From contig JANNRA010000118.1 of NCBI GenBank assembly GCA_031401035.1, positions 1 to 64,000 of the forward strand: a DNA stretch of 64,000 bases, given 5' to 3'. Below are positions 40,302 to 48,909 of the stretch, piece by piece. Source of the stretch: JANNRA01 sp031401035 (GTDB taxonomy: Bacteria; Desulfobacterota; Binatia; HRBIN30; CADEER01). The translations under genes were made by a program, and so were the position numbers. The notes under the pieces are model-generated. The model was given only the letters and a program-made list of their open reading frames with translations, did no database searches and was not told the origin of the DNA. Within the stretch, counting starts at the first letter, position 1, and each line of letters opens with the position of its first letter.

Positions 40302-41138
40302 TCATCGGTCGAGTTGCACGGCCGAGTCCACCTGCGAACCGAGGAAGCGGGCGCCGACCTTGACGAAGCGTTCCGGGGCGTCGGTGACAAAGAACGACGG
40401 CTCGCCGGCGCGGCCGCGGCGCAGCAGGCCACGCTCTTGCAGCATGTCGCGTACAACGGCCGCGGTCGCGATGCCGGAATCGACCAGGCGCACCCCCGCC
40501 CCCATGGTGGCCCGGATCACCGTCTTGAGCAGCGGATAGTGCGTGCAACCGAGGATCAGGGTGTCGATGCCGCTGCGCGCCAGACTGGCGAGGTAGAGCC
40601 GCGCGGCACGGGCCGCGACCTCGTTGTCCACCCACCCCTCCTCGGCGAGCGGGACGAACAGTGGGCACGTGCGGGTGTAGATCTCGAGATCGGCACGCAG
40701 ACGGCGCAGGGCACGCGAGTACTCGCCGCTGCGGATGGTGGCCTCGGTGCCGATGACACCGACCTTGCGGTTACGGGTGGCCCGCGCCGCCGCCTGCGCC
40801 CCGGGCTCGATCACCCCCACGACGGGTACATCGACCCGCTGCTGCAGGGCCTCCAACGCCAACGCGCTCGAAGTGTTGCAGGCGACGACCAGGAGTTTGA
40901 CGCCCTTGTCGACCAGAAACTCGGTATTCTCAAACGAGTAGCGCCGCACCACATCGGGAGATTTGGTGCCGTAGGGCGTGCGCCCGGTGTCGCCGAGGTA
41001 GATCAGCGACTCCGCGGGCAGGAGACGGATCAGCGCCCGCATGACGGTCAGTCCGCCGATACCGGAATCGAAGATTCCTATGGGGCGATCGCGCGCGACG
41101 CGATCGGGGCGGACGGGACGGTTCACGCGGCGGGTCAT
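40302..41138 (-). CDS. murI: Glutamate racemase
   Basis: Makes D-glutamate for peptidoglycan. The 278-residue protein shows IGIFDSGIGGLTV with Asp24-Ser25, LGDTGRTPYGTKS, catalytic Cys87 in VACNTSSA and Cys198 in LGCTHYPLL, all in the standard order. ATG 41138 is preferred to a longer start at 41183. secA begins 70 bases downstream. The opposite strand carries the DUF1329 gene across a 123-base divergent region. Confidence 0.96.
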   Translation of the reverse strand: MTRRVNRPVRPDRVARDRPIGIFDSGIGGLTVMRALIRLLPAESLIYLGDTGRTPYGTKSPDVVRRYSFENTEFLVDKGVKLLVVACNTSSALALEALQQRVDVPVVGVIEPGAQAAARATRNRKVGVIGTEATIRSGEYSRALRRLRADLEIYTRTCPLFVPLAEEGWVDNEVAARAARLYLASLARSGIDTLILGCTHYPLLKTVIRATMGAGVRLVDSGIATAAVVRDMLQERGLLRRGRAGEPSFFVTDAPERFVKVGARFLGSQVDSAVQLDR

Positions 41139-41211
41139 GGCGGATAAGCGCGCAACATTGCCACAGGTGCTGCGGGGGCTCAACCGCAGACCGCTCAGCC
41201 GCGGCGGGGAT

Positions 41212-41241
41212 TTGACCTGCTGCGCGCACCAACCCTAGTGT
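41212..41241 (+). promoter_or_regulatory. Candidate promoter of the DUF1329 gene
   Basis: TTGACC (41212-41217) is a near-consensus -35; TAGTGT (41236-41241) is a weak -10 with 18-base spacing. The start ATG 41262 with GGAGG at 41251-41255 follows, giving a very short leader. Confidence 0.4.
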
Positions 41242-41261
41242 TCGTATCCTGGAGGAATGAC

Positions 41262-42593
41262 ATGGCGAGCGTGGGCAAGGTTCTGACCGTAATGGTGATC
41301 GCGGCATTCGCGGCGACCGCAGACGCCGAGACGCCTGGGGACGGGCTGAAGCCGGGCATGACCCTGGATCAATCGAACTGGCAACTGGCGGAAGGACTGC
41401 TGCCGCCGGAGATCCTGAATCATTACAAAGACGGCGGCTATTCGAACCCAGTCGTCGATTGGCCGCTGGCGACCTTCAACTGGCCGCCGGACTACAAAGC
41501 CTCGACTGAGAAGAACGCCAGCCAGTTCAAGATCAGCGACAGTGGCACCGTGGTCTTGAACTCGACTGGGGAGCAGCCGGCCAACATTCTCGGCCAACCA
41601 TTCCCGGTCATCGACCCCGCCGACCCCCAGGCCGCCGTGAAGATCCTGTGGAACTACTTCTACCTCACTTGGTACTACGGCAATCTGCACGCGGAGTCGC
41701 AGGTGAACTGGGTCGGGCAGCGTGGCCTGGAGCGACGCACCGACCAGGACGTCAACTTCATGTACTATGACGGCGTCTCCGAACATGATCGAATTCCCAA
41801 TCCGCAGAACCTCGCCAGCCAGCAACTCGTGGTCGTGCAATCCCCCGCCGACCTCGCCGGCACTGCCGCCCTGACCTGGCGCTACCGCGATTCCGCCAAG
41901 CGTGACTCCGCCTGGGCCTTCGTACCGGCCCTGCGCCGCGTCCGTGCCGTCAGCCCGGCGAACCGCTCGGACGGCTTCCTCGGCTCAGACATGAGCCAGG
42001 ACGACGGGCCGTTCTTCGACGGCAAGCCGGAGGATTTCACCTGGACGCTGAAGGGCGAGCAGGACATCCTGCGCTTCGTCGATCCGCTCAACCTGGCGGG
42101 CAAGTCCAACTCGATCTGGCAGTCGACCGGTGGCTGGCGCGCCAACTGGGACCCCGAGCTGAAGATCATCGGCTACCAGGATCCGGATTGGAAAGGCCTC
42201 GCCTGGGCGGCGCGCAGCCCTGCGCTCGCCAAGCGCCGCGTCTGGGTGCTCGAAGGCGTACCGAAGGACAAGTACTATCTGTACGGCAAGTTGGAACTCT
42301 ATCTCGACAAGGAGACCTACCAGGGTTCCTGGAACCGTAAGTTCAGCTGGCAGGGGGAGCTCCTGAACACCCTGCAGGTGATTGCCTATAACCTGAAACC
42401 CTACACGCGCCCGAATGGCCAGATCGACTACATTCAGGCTTCCAACATGTCGTACCAGGTGGCGGAGAACATCAAGGCCAACCGCGCCACGGTCGCGGGA
42501 CTGAAATCCAATCCCAAGTCGGCGCTCGACGTGCATGTGCCTTTCAAGCCAGAGTTCTTCGACATGAACTCGCTGTCACGCTTCGGCAAATAG
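41262..42593 (+). CDS. DUF1329 family periplasmic/outer-membrane-associated protein (LolA/LolB-like fold)
   Basis: A 443-residue exported protein with a signal peptide (VLTVMVIAAFAATADA-ET). The DUF1329 pattern includes the opening GDGLKPGMTLDQSNW, RRTDQDVNFMYYDG, a long central ALTWRYRD and AWAFVPALRRVRAVSPANRSDGFLGSDMSQDDGPFFDGK, then VWVLEGVPKD and QVIAYNLKPYTRPNGQIDY. DUF1329 proteins are thought to bind lipids or hydrophobic compounds and often occur beside RND/MMPL exporters or degradation genes; no such neighbour is seen here. The Met at 41262 is set by GGAGG 6 bases before. Its stop directly abuts the engB stop on the other strand. Confidence 0.9.
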   Translation: MASVGKVLTVMVIAAFAATADAETPGDGLKPGMTLDQSNWQLAEGLLPPEILNHYKDGGYSNPVVDWPLATFNWPPDYKASTEKNASQFKISDSGTVVLNSTGEQPANILGQPFPVIDPADPQAAVKILWNYFYLTWYYGNLHAESQVNWVGQRGLERRTDQDVNFMYYDGVSEHDRIPNPQNLASQQLVVVQSPADLAGTAALTWRYRDSAKRDSAWAFVPALRRVRAVSPANRSDGFLGSDMSQDDGPFFDGKPEDFTWTLKGEQDILRFVDPLNLAGKSNSIWQSTGGWRANWDPELKIIGYQDPDWKGLAWAARSPALAKRRVWVLEGVPKDKYYLYGKLELYLDKETYQGSWNRKFSWQGELLNTLQVIAYNLKPYTRPNGQIDYIQASNMSYQVAENIKANRATVAGLKSNPKSALDVHVPFKPEFFDMNSLSRFGK

Positions 42594-43187
42594 TCAATCC
42601 GCCGCCCAATCGTCGATCACCTGCCACAGCGCCGCCGTTCCCTCGCCGGTCACTCCGGACACCGGGAGCGGCGGCGCATCGCCGGCGGCGGCGACGAAGC
42701 GCGCCAACGCCACCGTGCGCGCGCCGCGGCCGAGCTTGTCGATCTTGGTCACGACCACCCGCGCCGGCAGGCGGTGCGCGGCGAGGAACGCCAGCAGTTG
42801 CGCGTCTTCTGACTCGATACCGCGCCGCACGTCAACGAGTACCAGCACACCGCGCAAGACGCGGCGTCCGGTCAGATACCCTTCGACCAGGCGGCGCCAC
42901 TGGTCCTTCACCGGTAGCGGCACGCGGGCGAAGCCGTAGCCCGGCAGATCAACCAGGATCAACCGGTCGTCGATGGCAAAAAAATTGATCTGCTGCGTGC
43001 GCCCCGGCGTCTTGCTGACCCGCGCCAAGGCGCGCCGGCCGGTGAGGCGGTTCAGCAGCGAGGACTTGCCGACATTGGAACGCCCCGCCACGGCGATCTC
43101 GGGCTGCCGCTCGGGCGGCAGCCGCTCGAGCGTAGCGACACCGAAGGCGAACTCCGCCCGCCCCGGCGTGACCCGCGGGGCACTCAC
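42594..43187 (-). CDS. engB: Ribosome biogenesis GTP-binding protein EngB/YsxC
   Basis: A 197-residue GTPase needed for large-subunit assembly. G1 is GRSNVGKSS (35-43), followed by the switch region KTPGRTQQINFF, G3 in DLPGYGFA, G4 in TKID and the terminal SGVTGEG. The start is GTG 43187, 18 bases after the small secreted-protein gene. Its stop is immediately next to that of the convergent DUF1329 gene, leaving no spacer. Confidence 0.96.
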   Translation of the reverse strand: MSAPRVTPGRAEFAFGVATLERLPPERQPEIAVAGRSNVGKSSLLNRLTGRRALARVSKTPGRTQQINFFAIDDRLILVDLPGYGFARVPLPVKDQWRRLVEGYLTGRRVLRGVLVLVDVRRGIESEDAQLLAFLAAHRLPARVVVTKIDKLGRGARTVALARFVAAAGDAPPLPVSGVTGEGTAALWQVIDDWAAD

Positions 43188-43205
43188 CTCAGTCTGCCAG
43201 GAGCA

Positions 43206-43553
43206 TCAACGCTCAAACGAGGGTCCGTTGAAGTACACGGGGTTGTTACCAGCCACCATGTCGGGCGTCAGCACCCAGGTCCCGCCGACCGACGGGTACC
43301 AGACTGAGTTCGCCGCGTCATTGCTCCCGGCCGTGAAAATCCAGGCGAGCCCGCCCACCACGCCGCCGCCAGCCGCGTACAGGAGTTTGGCCGGAATGTA
43401 GCCGAGGTTCAGACCAATTGCCGCCAGCCCCCACCCGAGCTGCGCGGCCACGCCGTCGTCTTGCACCGACACCTCGCGTGCCGATGCCACGCCACCCACC
43501 GCGCCGACCAGCAGCCCGACGAGCACCAGCACTGCAATCATCCGCCGCAACAT
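43206..43553 (-). CDS. Small exported glycine-rich membrane protein of unknown function
   Basis: A 115-residue protein with a signal peptide or anchor (MLRRMIAVLVLVGLLVGAVGGVASA, written here as positions 1-25, basic then hydrophobic). The mature part has a second hydrophobic, glycine-zipper segment (LGYIPAKLLYAAGGGVVGGLAW) and a conserved-looking tail (VWYPSVGGTWVLTPDM, NPVYFNG). I have a general impression that similar small proteins occur in other deltaproteobacterial genomes, but cannot name a family. GGAGGAGG precedes ATG 43553. It lies between cinA and engB in a same-strand run. Confidence 0.7.
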   Translation of the reverse strand: MLRRMIAVLVLVGLLVGAVGGVASAREVSVQDDGVAAQLGWGLAAIGLNLGYIPAKLLYAAGGGVVGGLAWIFTAGSNDAANSVWYPSVGGTWVLTPDMVAGNNPVYFNGPSFER

Positions 43554-43579
43554 ACGCCTCCTCCTTCGTGACGCCCGCG

Positions 43580-44314
43580 TCACTCCGTCCGAACCACCGA
43601 CGCCGGTGGTAGCATGGTGAGCAGGGCCGCCAAGGCCTGCTCGACGTAGCCCCGATCTTTCGATTCGAGGGTGATGCGAACCCGGTACTCCGGGTCGTTG
43701 AGCTTCGGGTACGAGCCCAGCAACAGCGCCGGAAAGCGTGCCAGCGTCTCGTCAAGGCAGGCCGCGATCGCGCTCTCCAGCTCGCGTGTGTAGACGACGC
43801 GCAGATGAAAGGGATCGCCGGCGAAGCGCTCGCGCAGGGCGAGAACCTTCTCGCGAAAGATCTCCGGGATGCCAGGCAGGATATAGATGTTCTCGACTCG
43901 GAAAGTCGGGAAGCTGACGTTGCCGGCATAGTCGAGCTCGGTGCCTGCGACGGTGTCGGCGAGCTTCAGATGGGCGGCATTCAGCCGGTCGCCGAAGTAG
44001 TCGCGCAGCAGCTTCTCGAGCGCCGGATGGCGGATGACCGCACGCCCGAGCCCCTCGGCAATCCCGGCGATGGTGACGTCGTCATGTGTCGGCCCAACCC
44101 CACCCGAGGTGAAGAGCACGTCGACCCGCGGCGCCAGCGTGCGCACCGCCTCGGCGATCACGTCGACCTCGTCGGGAACGACGACGATGCGCGCCAACGT
44201 GACACCCACGCCGCGCAGTTGCTGGGCGAGAAAGTGCGAGTTTCCGTCGGCGACCTTGCCCGAAAGAATCTCGTTGCCGATGACGACCAGCGCCGCCGTG
44301 ATCTCCTGGGTCAT
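43580..44314 (-). CDS. cinA: CinA-type MoaB/MogA-fold protein (single domain)
   Basis: A 244-residue protein equal to the N-terminal (competence/damage-inducible, COG1058) domain of CinA: ALVVIGNEILSGKVADGNSHFLAQQL, LFTSGGVGPTHDDVT, PGIPEIFREKV. The C-terminal nicotinamide-nucleotide amidase domain is missing. In other bacteria this domain is an ADP-ribose or pyrophosphate hydrolase, or an FAD synthase-like enzyme; the exact activity here is not clear. It starts 11 bases after the TPP enzyme stop. Confidence 0.9.
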   Translation of the reverse strand: MTQEITAALVVIGNEILSGKVADGNSHFLAQQLRGVGVTLARIVVVPDEVDVIAEAVRTLAPRVDVLFTSGGVGPTHDDVTIAGIAEGLGRAVIRHPALEKLLRDYFGDRLNAAHLKLADTVAGTELDYAGNVSFPTFRVENIYILPGIPEIFREKVLALRERFAGDPFHLRVVYTRELESAIAACLDETLARFPALLLGSYPKLNDPEYRVRITLESKDRGYVEQALAALLTMLPPASVVRTE

Positions 44315-44325
44315 CCGTCACCCAC

Positions 44326-45975
44326 TCAGATCGAGATCGCGTCCTTCCGGAAGTCGCTGCCGCCGATCTTGATGTTGACCAGTGCCGGCTTCCCGGCGGC
44401 GAGGGCCCGTTGCATCGCCGGACGGATCTCCTCCGGTCGCTCGACGTACTCGCCGTGGCCGCCCAGCGCCTCGACAACCTTGTCGTAGCGGGTGAAGGAC
44501 AGCGCCGTCGCCACCGCCCGCTCCTCGCCGTACACCTGTACCTGGCCGCGGCGTATCTGCGTCCAACCGGCGTCGTTGCCAATGACACCCACGATGTCGA
44601 TCTTCTGGCGGACGCAGGCCTCGAACTCCATCGCATGCAGGCCGAATGAGCCATCCCCGTAAATGATGATCACCGGCGACTCGGGCTTGGCAAGTTTCGC
44701 CGCCATCGCGTAGCCGGGGCCGACGCCGAGCGTGCCGAGCGGGCCCGGATCGAGCCAATGGCCTGACTGATACACGCGCACCACCGACGCCGCGGTGGCG
44801 ACGAAGTCGCCACCGTCGCCGACAAAGATGGCGTTCTCGCCAACCGAGTCGGCGATCTCCTTGCAGGCGCGCAGCGGGTTGACCGGGACGTCATCCGCCT
44901 CCAACTGCCCGCGTACCTTCTCGAACTCCTTCTGCTCGCGGCCCCGCATGTCATCGAGCCACGGCTTCACCATCGCCGCGGAAAAGCCTTCCGCGGCGGC
45001 CGCCTGTACCAGTTGCTCCATCACCAGGCCGGTGTCGCCGACGATGCCGACGTCACACGGGCGGTTGCGCCCGAGTTCGCGCGGATCGAGGTCGATCTGG
45101 ATCAGCTTGGCATCCGGGTTGATGTGCGAATCGCGCCCGTAGCCGATGCGGAAATCGAGTGGCGTGCCGAAAATGAGCACCACGTCGGCCTGCTTCAGCG
45201 CCTGCTTGCGGGTGCGCGAGAAGAAGTTCGGGTGCTCCGGCGGCAGCGAACCACGGCCGAGGCCGTTGACGTAGATCGGTAGGCCGAAGGTCTTGGCGAA
45301 CTGCGGGTACGCCTCACGCCGTACCGACCAGCGCAACTGCGTCCCGACCAGCGCCACCGGCCGCGACGCGCCCTTCAAGAGCGCCAGGGCTCGGTCGATG
45401 TAGCGCGGATCGCCGGCACTGCCCGCTTCGCTGCGGTACTGGGTCGGGAACCAGATCTTGTCCTCGTCGTACTGGTCGAAGAGCTGGTCGATCGGCATCT
45501 CGAGGAAGACCGGACCCGGCAGGCCCGTCGTCGCCGTGCGGAACGCCATACTCACGTACTCGGGCAGGCGACGCCCCTCCGGCACCGACACCGCCCACTT
45601 GGTGATCGGACGCATGAGCTCGACGTGGTTCATGTCCTGCAGCGAGCCCATGTCGGCAAAGGGCCGCGGCCCCTGCCCGCCGATGATGATCATCGGAATG
45701 TTGGCGCGGTGCGCGCTCGCGACGCCGGTGACGGCATCGGTCAGCCCAGGCCCGGCGGTGACGATGGCGACGCCCGGTCGCCCGGTCACACGCGCCCACC
45801 CATCGGCGGCGTGGGCGGCGGTCTGCTCGTGGCGCACGTCGATGACGCGAATGCCCTCGTCCACGCAGCCGTCGTAGATCGGCATGACGTGCCCGCCGCA
45901 GAGGGTGAAGACGAACGGCACCTGTTCTGCGCGCAACGCGCGTGCCACCAACCGGCCTCCGTGTACGGATCCCAT
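44326..45975 (-). CDS. Thiamine diphosphate enzyme (acetolactate synthase / 2-hydroxyacyl-CoA lyase-like)
   Basis: A 549-residue three-domain ThDP enzyme. The N-domain holds the cofactor-activating Glu50 in RHEQTAAHAADGWARVTG; the C-domain has the ThDP/Mg motif GDGSFGLHAMEFEACV (440-455) ending in ND at 467-468. The overall pattern (VFTLCGGHVMPIYDG, PGLTDAVTGVASAHRANIP, RPITKWAVSV, GLPGPVFLEMPID) is like oxalyl-CoA decarboxylase, 2-hydroxyacyl-CoA lyase and catabolic acetolactate synthase relatives. The substrate cannot be set; no CoA-transferase or ilvN small subunit is adjacent. ATG 45975 with GGGAG 7 bases before it. Heads a run with cinA, a small exported protein and engB. Confidence 0.87.
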   Translation of the reverse strand: MGSVHGGRLVARALRAEQVPFVFTLCGGHVMPIYDGCVDEGIRVIDVRHEQTAAHAADGWARVTGRPGVAIVTAGPGLTDAVTGVASAHRANIPMIIIGGQGPRPFADMGSLQDMNHVELMRPITKWAVSVPEGRRLPEYVSMAFRTATTGLPGPVFLEMPIDQLFDQYDEDKIWFPTQYRSEAGSAGDPRYIDRALALLKGASRPVALVGTQLRWSVRREAYPQFAKTFGLPIYVNGLGRGSLPPEHPNFFSRTRKQALKQADVVLIFGTPLDFRIGYGRDSHINPDAKLIQIDLDPRELGRNRPCDVGIVGDTGLVMEQLVQAAAAEGFSAAMVKPWLDDMRGREQKEFEKVRGQLEADDVPVNPLRACKEIADSVGENAIFVGDGGDFVATAASVVRVYQSGHWLDPGPLGTLGVGPGYAMAAKLAKPESPVIIIYGDGSFGLHAMEFEACVRQKIDIVGVIGNDAGWTQIRRGQVQVYGEERAVATALSFTRYDKVVEALGGHGEYVERPEEIRPAMQRALAAGKPALVNIKIGGSDFRKDAISI

Positions 45976-46050
45976 CAGGTCGCTCCCTTTTCGTTTGGCG
46001 CTCGACGCGGCATTCGGAGGACCATACACTCGGCCTCCGCGCATCGGCAA

Positions 46051-46093
46051 GATCGCGGCGGCGGGATCGCGGCGGCGGGAGGTCGCGGCGGCG
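46051..46093. repeat. 14-bp GC-rich tandem repeat upstream of the TPP enzyme
   Basis: GATCGCGGCGGCGG occurs at 46051-46064 and 46065-46078, followed by an imperfect third copy to 46093. It fills part of the 125-base spacer between rpoH and the TPP enzyme gene. Confidence 0.85.
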
Positions 46094-46100
46094 CGCCTCG

Positions 46101-47195
46101 TCAGTCCAGATCGAGTGGCCCGTCGCGCAGATCGGCAATCTCTGCCTGCAGGTAGGCGCGCAGCCGCTTCTTGAGTCGCTCCTCGAGCTGGCGCACGCGC
46201 TCGCGGCTGATGCCGTAGCGATCACCGATCTCCTGCAGGGTGAGGGGCTGCTCGGCGAGCAGGCGCTCGCGGAAGATGACCGCTTCCTTGTCCTTCAACG
46301 TCGCACCGAAGGCGTGGATCTTCACGCCCACCTCCTGCCGGAACTCGGCGTCCGCCACTTGCTTGTCGGGCCCCTGCACGGTGCTCGGCAGGACATCGAG
46401 CAAGGTCGCGCCGCCGCCGTCGTCGTCGCGGCTCGGCTGATCGAGCGAGAGGTCGCTCCAGCCCAACCGCTGCTGCATCTCGACGACCTCGGATTCCTTC
46501 ACGTCGAGCCGCTGCGCGATCAGCCGCGGCTCTGGCACGATGCCTTCCCGCTCGAGGCGCTCTTTCTCTTTCTGCAAGTTGAAGAAGAGCTTGCGCTGCG
46601 CCTGCGTGGTGCCGAGTTTCACCATGCGCCAGTTGTTGATCAGGTAGCGAATGATGTAGGCACGCACCCACCAGACGGCATACGAGGGGAAACGGATACC
46701 GCGATAGGGATCGAACTTCTTCACCGCCTCCATGAGGCCGATGTTCCCCTCTTGGATGAGGTCGAGGAGATTGCGGGTGGCGCGCTGGTACTCACGCGCG
46801 ATCATCACCACCAGGCGCAGGTTGCCGGTGACCAACTTGTAGGCGGCGTCGCGGTCCTCGTGCTCGCGGAAGCGGATCGCCAGCTCTTTCTCCTCCTCGC
46901 GGGTCAGGAGCGGATGGCGGCGGATCTCGGTGAGGTAGCGCTGCAGTGGGTCGAACGGGACAACCGCCGGACCGTCGCCGCGCGTCGTGGCCGCGTCCTC
47001 CGGCTCAACCGCCGCCACCGCGTCGACGAGCGGCTCGGCGGCGTCCAGCGGGGCCGCCTCGATCTCGATCTCGATCTCAGCATCCGCGTCGCCCACCCCC
47101 TCGTCGCCATCGCCGACCGGCTCGACGACTTCCGGCTCCAGCGGCGCCGATGTCGATGGCGTGGTGGCACGGCGGCTGGGACGGCGCCTGGCCAT
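46101..47195 (-). CDS. rpoH: Heat-shock sigma factor RpoH (sigma-32) with acidic N-terminal extension
   Basis: A 364-residue sigma-70 family factor. Region 2 is at 118-188 (NLRLVVMIAREYQRATRNLLDLIQEGNIGLMEAVKKFD, quoted only in part as NLLDLIQEGNIGLMEAV; FPSYAVWWVRAYI). The RpoH box QRKLFFNLQ (200-208) separates it from primary sigma factors. Region 4 helix-turn-helix is LTLQEIGDRYGISRERVRQLEERL. Residues 1-80 are an unusual extension rich in Glu, Asp and Ala, including an EIEIEIE run from a tripled hexanucleotide. It is last in rpoZ-dnaJ-cbpM-rpoH, 1 base after cbpM, so chaperones and the sigma factor they control are made together. Confidence 0.92.
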   Translation of the reverse strand: MARRRPSRRATTPSTSAPLEPEVVEPVGDGDEGVGDADAEIEIEIEAAPLDAAEPLVDAVAAVEPEDAATTRGDGPAVVPFDPLQRYLTEIRRHPLLTREEEKELAIRFREHEDRDAAYKLVTGNLRLVVMIAREYQRATRNLLDLIQEGNIGLMEAVKKFDPYRGIRFPSYAVWWVRAYIIRYLINNWRMVKLGTTQAQRKLFFNLQKEKERLEREGIVPEPRLIAQRLDVKESEVVEMQQRLGWSDLSLDQPSRDDDGGGATLLDVLPSTVQGPDKQVADAEFRQEVGVKIHAFGATLKDKEAVIFRERLLAEQPLTLQEIGDRYGISRERVRQLEERLKKRLRAYLQAEIADLRDGPLDLD

Positions 47196-47196
47196 C

Positions 47197-47502
47197 TCAC
47201 TCAGCCATGCGACGGCGCAGTTCCGTCACCAGGTCGCGCAGCACCGTGTCGAACTGGCGCTGCCGGGAGCGCACGTCCTCGCGCATGTGCAGGATCACCT
47301 CGACGCCGGCCAGATTGACGTCCAGATCGCGCGTCAACACAGCCACCAGACGCAGCCGCTCGGCCTGTTCGAGCGAGAGCATCGCTTCGTCCTCGACGGT
47401 ACTCACCTCGACCAAGCCCTCGGCGCAGGCCTGCCGTAGCAAGGTGTCGTCGATGGCGAAGCGGGCGCAGATTTCAGTCAGTCGCACGTAGCGCGCGTCC
47501 AT
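47197..47502 (-). CDS. cbpM: CbpM-like chaperone modulator (MerR-type fold)
   Basis: A 101-residue protein with a MerR-like N-terminal helix-turn-helix (YVRLTEICARFAIDDTLLRQACAEGLVEV) and a helical tail (LTRDLDVNLAGVEVILHMREDV). CbpM binds the J-domain of CbpA and blocks its action on DnaK. Here it sits 3 bases after a dnaJ gene and 1 base before rpoH. A DNA-binding role, as in HspR, is also possible, since HspR regulators have the same fold and gene context. Confidence 0.85.
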   Translation of the reverse strand: MDARYVRLTEICARFAIDDTLLRQACAEGLVEVSTVEDEAMLSLEQAERLRLVAVLTRDLDVNLAGVEVILHMREDVRSRQRQFDTVLRDLVTELRRRMAE

Positions 47503-47505
47503 GGC

Positions 47506-48612
47506 TCACAGGCTCCATCCCTCGCGTGGCGCGCGAACGTACGCCGCATCGAGGGCCCGCGCCGCCTCGACCGCGGCGGGCACGTCGCCGGCGGGCACCT
47601 GCACCGCCAGGGTCAGGTAGAGATCGCCACGGCCACCGCCACGCAGATGCGGCACGCCGCGGCCCTTGACGCGCAGCTGCGTGCCCGTCTGGCTGCTGGC
47701 AGGCACTTTGACGCGCACCGGGGTGCCCGCCGTCGGAACTTCGATCGCCGCGCCAAGCATCGCCTCGCTGACGCTGACCGGCAGCGGCATGTACAGGTCG
47801 TCGCCGCGTCGCTCGAGCAAGGCGTGCGGCCGCACCGTGATGCGGATGTACAGATCGCCCGCAGGCGCTCCGCCCCCTCCCGCGCTTCCCTTACCCGCCA
47901 CCCGCACCCGTGCGCCACTGTCGACGCCGGCGGGAATGCGCACGTGCAAGCGCTCGCTGACCTCGTTCGCCCCGCGGCCGCCGCAGGTGGCGCAGGCGCG
48001 CGTCGAGACGCGGCCGCGGCCGGCGCAGCGCGGACACGCGCGCATGAACGCCACCGGCCCCTGCCCGACGCGGACCCGCCCTGAACCCGAGCACTCCGCA
48101 CACGCCGTCGTACTCTTCGGGTCCAGACCATCGCCTTTACAGGCAGTGCAACTCTCCGGGCGACGAACGCCGAGCTCGGTCGAGAGGCCGCGCACCGCGT
48201 CGAGCAGATCGATCGTCAACTCCGACTCGACATCGCCTCCAGGTTGCGCGCCGCCGCGGCCGCTGAAGATGTCGCCGAAGATGTCCTCGAACGACTCGTA
48301 GCCGCCGAACCCCGCCCGGCCGCCGTTGCCCTCCGCGCCGGCACCGTGGTCGCGGTAGGCGCGCGCCTGTTGCGCATCGAAGCCCGGCTGCACGCCGGAA
48401 GCGCCGAACTCGTCATAGAGTTTTCGCTTCTCCGGGTCACCGAGGACATCATTCGCCCGTGAGATCGCCTTGAAGCGCTCCTCGGCCTCACCATTCCCCG
48501 GGTTGACGTCCGGGTGATGGGTGCGAGCGAGCTTCCGGTACGCCTTCCGAACGGCGTCGTCGGACGCCGTGCGCGGCACGCCAAGGACGGCGTAGAAATC
48601 TCGCTCCGTCAT
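47506..48612 (-). CDS. dnaJ: Chaperone DnaJ (type I)
   Basis: A 368-residue DnaK co-chaperone. The J-domain has HPD at 33-35. A Gly/Phe-rich segment follows (about 85-120). The zinc-finger domain has four CxxCxGxG-type repeats (CTACKGDG, CAECSGSG, CPRCAGRG, CATCGGRG). The C-terminal substrate domains show HVRIPAGVDSGARVRVAGKG and GDLYIRITV. Start ATG 48612, 33 bases after rpoZ. It leads the cbpM-rpoH pair, in line with heat-shock feedback by sequestration of RpoH. Confidence 0.95.
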   Translation of the reverse strand: MTERDFYAVLGVPRTASDDAVRKAYRKLARTHHPDVNPGNGEAEERFKAISRANDVLGDPEKRKLYDEFGASGVQPGFDAQQARAYRDHGAGAEGNGGRAGFGGYESFEDIFGDIFSGRGGAQPGGDVESELTIDLLDAVRGLSTELGVRRPESCTACKGDGLDPKSTTACAECSGSGRVRVGQGPVAFMRACPRCAGRGRVSTRACATCGGRGANEVSERLHVRIPAGVDSGARVRVAGKGSAGGGGAPAGDLYIRITVRPHALLERRGDDLYMPLPVSVSEAMLGAAIEVPTAGTPVRVKVPASSQTGTQLRVKGRGVPHLRGGGRGDLYLTLAVQVPAGDVPAAVEAARALDAAYVRAPREGWSL

Positions 48613-48645
48613 CCCCGTCCGCCCGCCTGACCCAGCGGTGCGCCG

Positions 48646-48843
48646 CTATTCGGCGTCAGGATACTCCATCTCGACCTCGCCTGCGGCGATCTCGCGCAGG
48701 GCGGTGACGACTTCCTTGTTTTCGCTCTCGACGAGCGGTCGGGCACCCTTGAGCAGCTGCTTGGCCCGCCGCGCCCCCAGGAGCACCAATTCGAAGCGAT
48801 TCGGGATCTTGTCCAAGCAGTCTTCAACCGTGATGCGAGCCAT
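48646..48843 (-). CDS. rpoZ: RNA polymerase omega subunit
   Basis: A 65-residue protein, MARITVEDCLDKIPNRFELVLLGARRAKQL being the omega pattern (quoted in two parts: MARITVEDCLDKIPNRFELV and LLGARRAKQL), with KEVVTALREIAAGEV following. It assists assembly of RNA polymerase around beta-prime. AAAGGAAA lies 6 bases before ATG 48843. First gene of the rpoZ-dnaJ-cbpM-rpoH run. Confidence 0.95.
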   Translation of the reverse strand: MARITVEDCLDKIPNRFELVLLGARRAKQLLKGARPLVESENKEVVTALREIAAGEVEMEYPDAE

Positions 48844-48867
48844 TGTGGGTTTCCTTTCAGCAGGGAG

Positions 48868-48895
48868 ACTGTAGCGGAAAGTGCCGCTCAGGCAA
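48868..48895 (-). promoter_or_regulatory. Candidate promoter of rpoZ-dnaJ-cbpM-rpoH
   Basis: On the minus strand TTGCCT (48890-48895) and TACAGT (48868-48873) are 16 bases apart, in the 66-base gap between tlyA and rpoZ. AGCGG/CCGCT arms between them could form a small hairpin. Sequence match only; no CIRCE element was seen. Confidence 0.35.
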
Positions 48896-48909
48896 AGCCG
48901 GGTCCGACC

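Noticed and set aside
47061..47078. Tripled GATCTC hexanucleotide in rpoH as a phase-variation tract
   Set aside because: The unit is six bases, so changes stay in frame; it only lengthens an acidic run.
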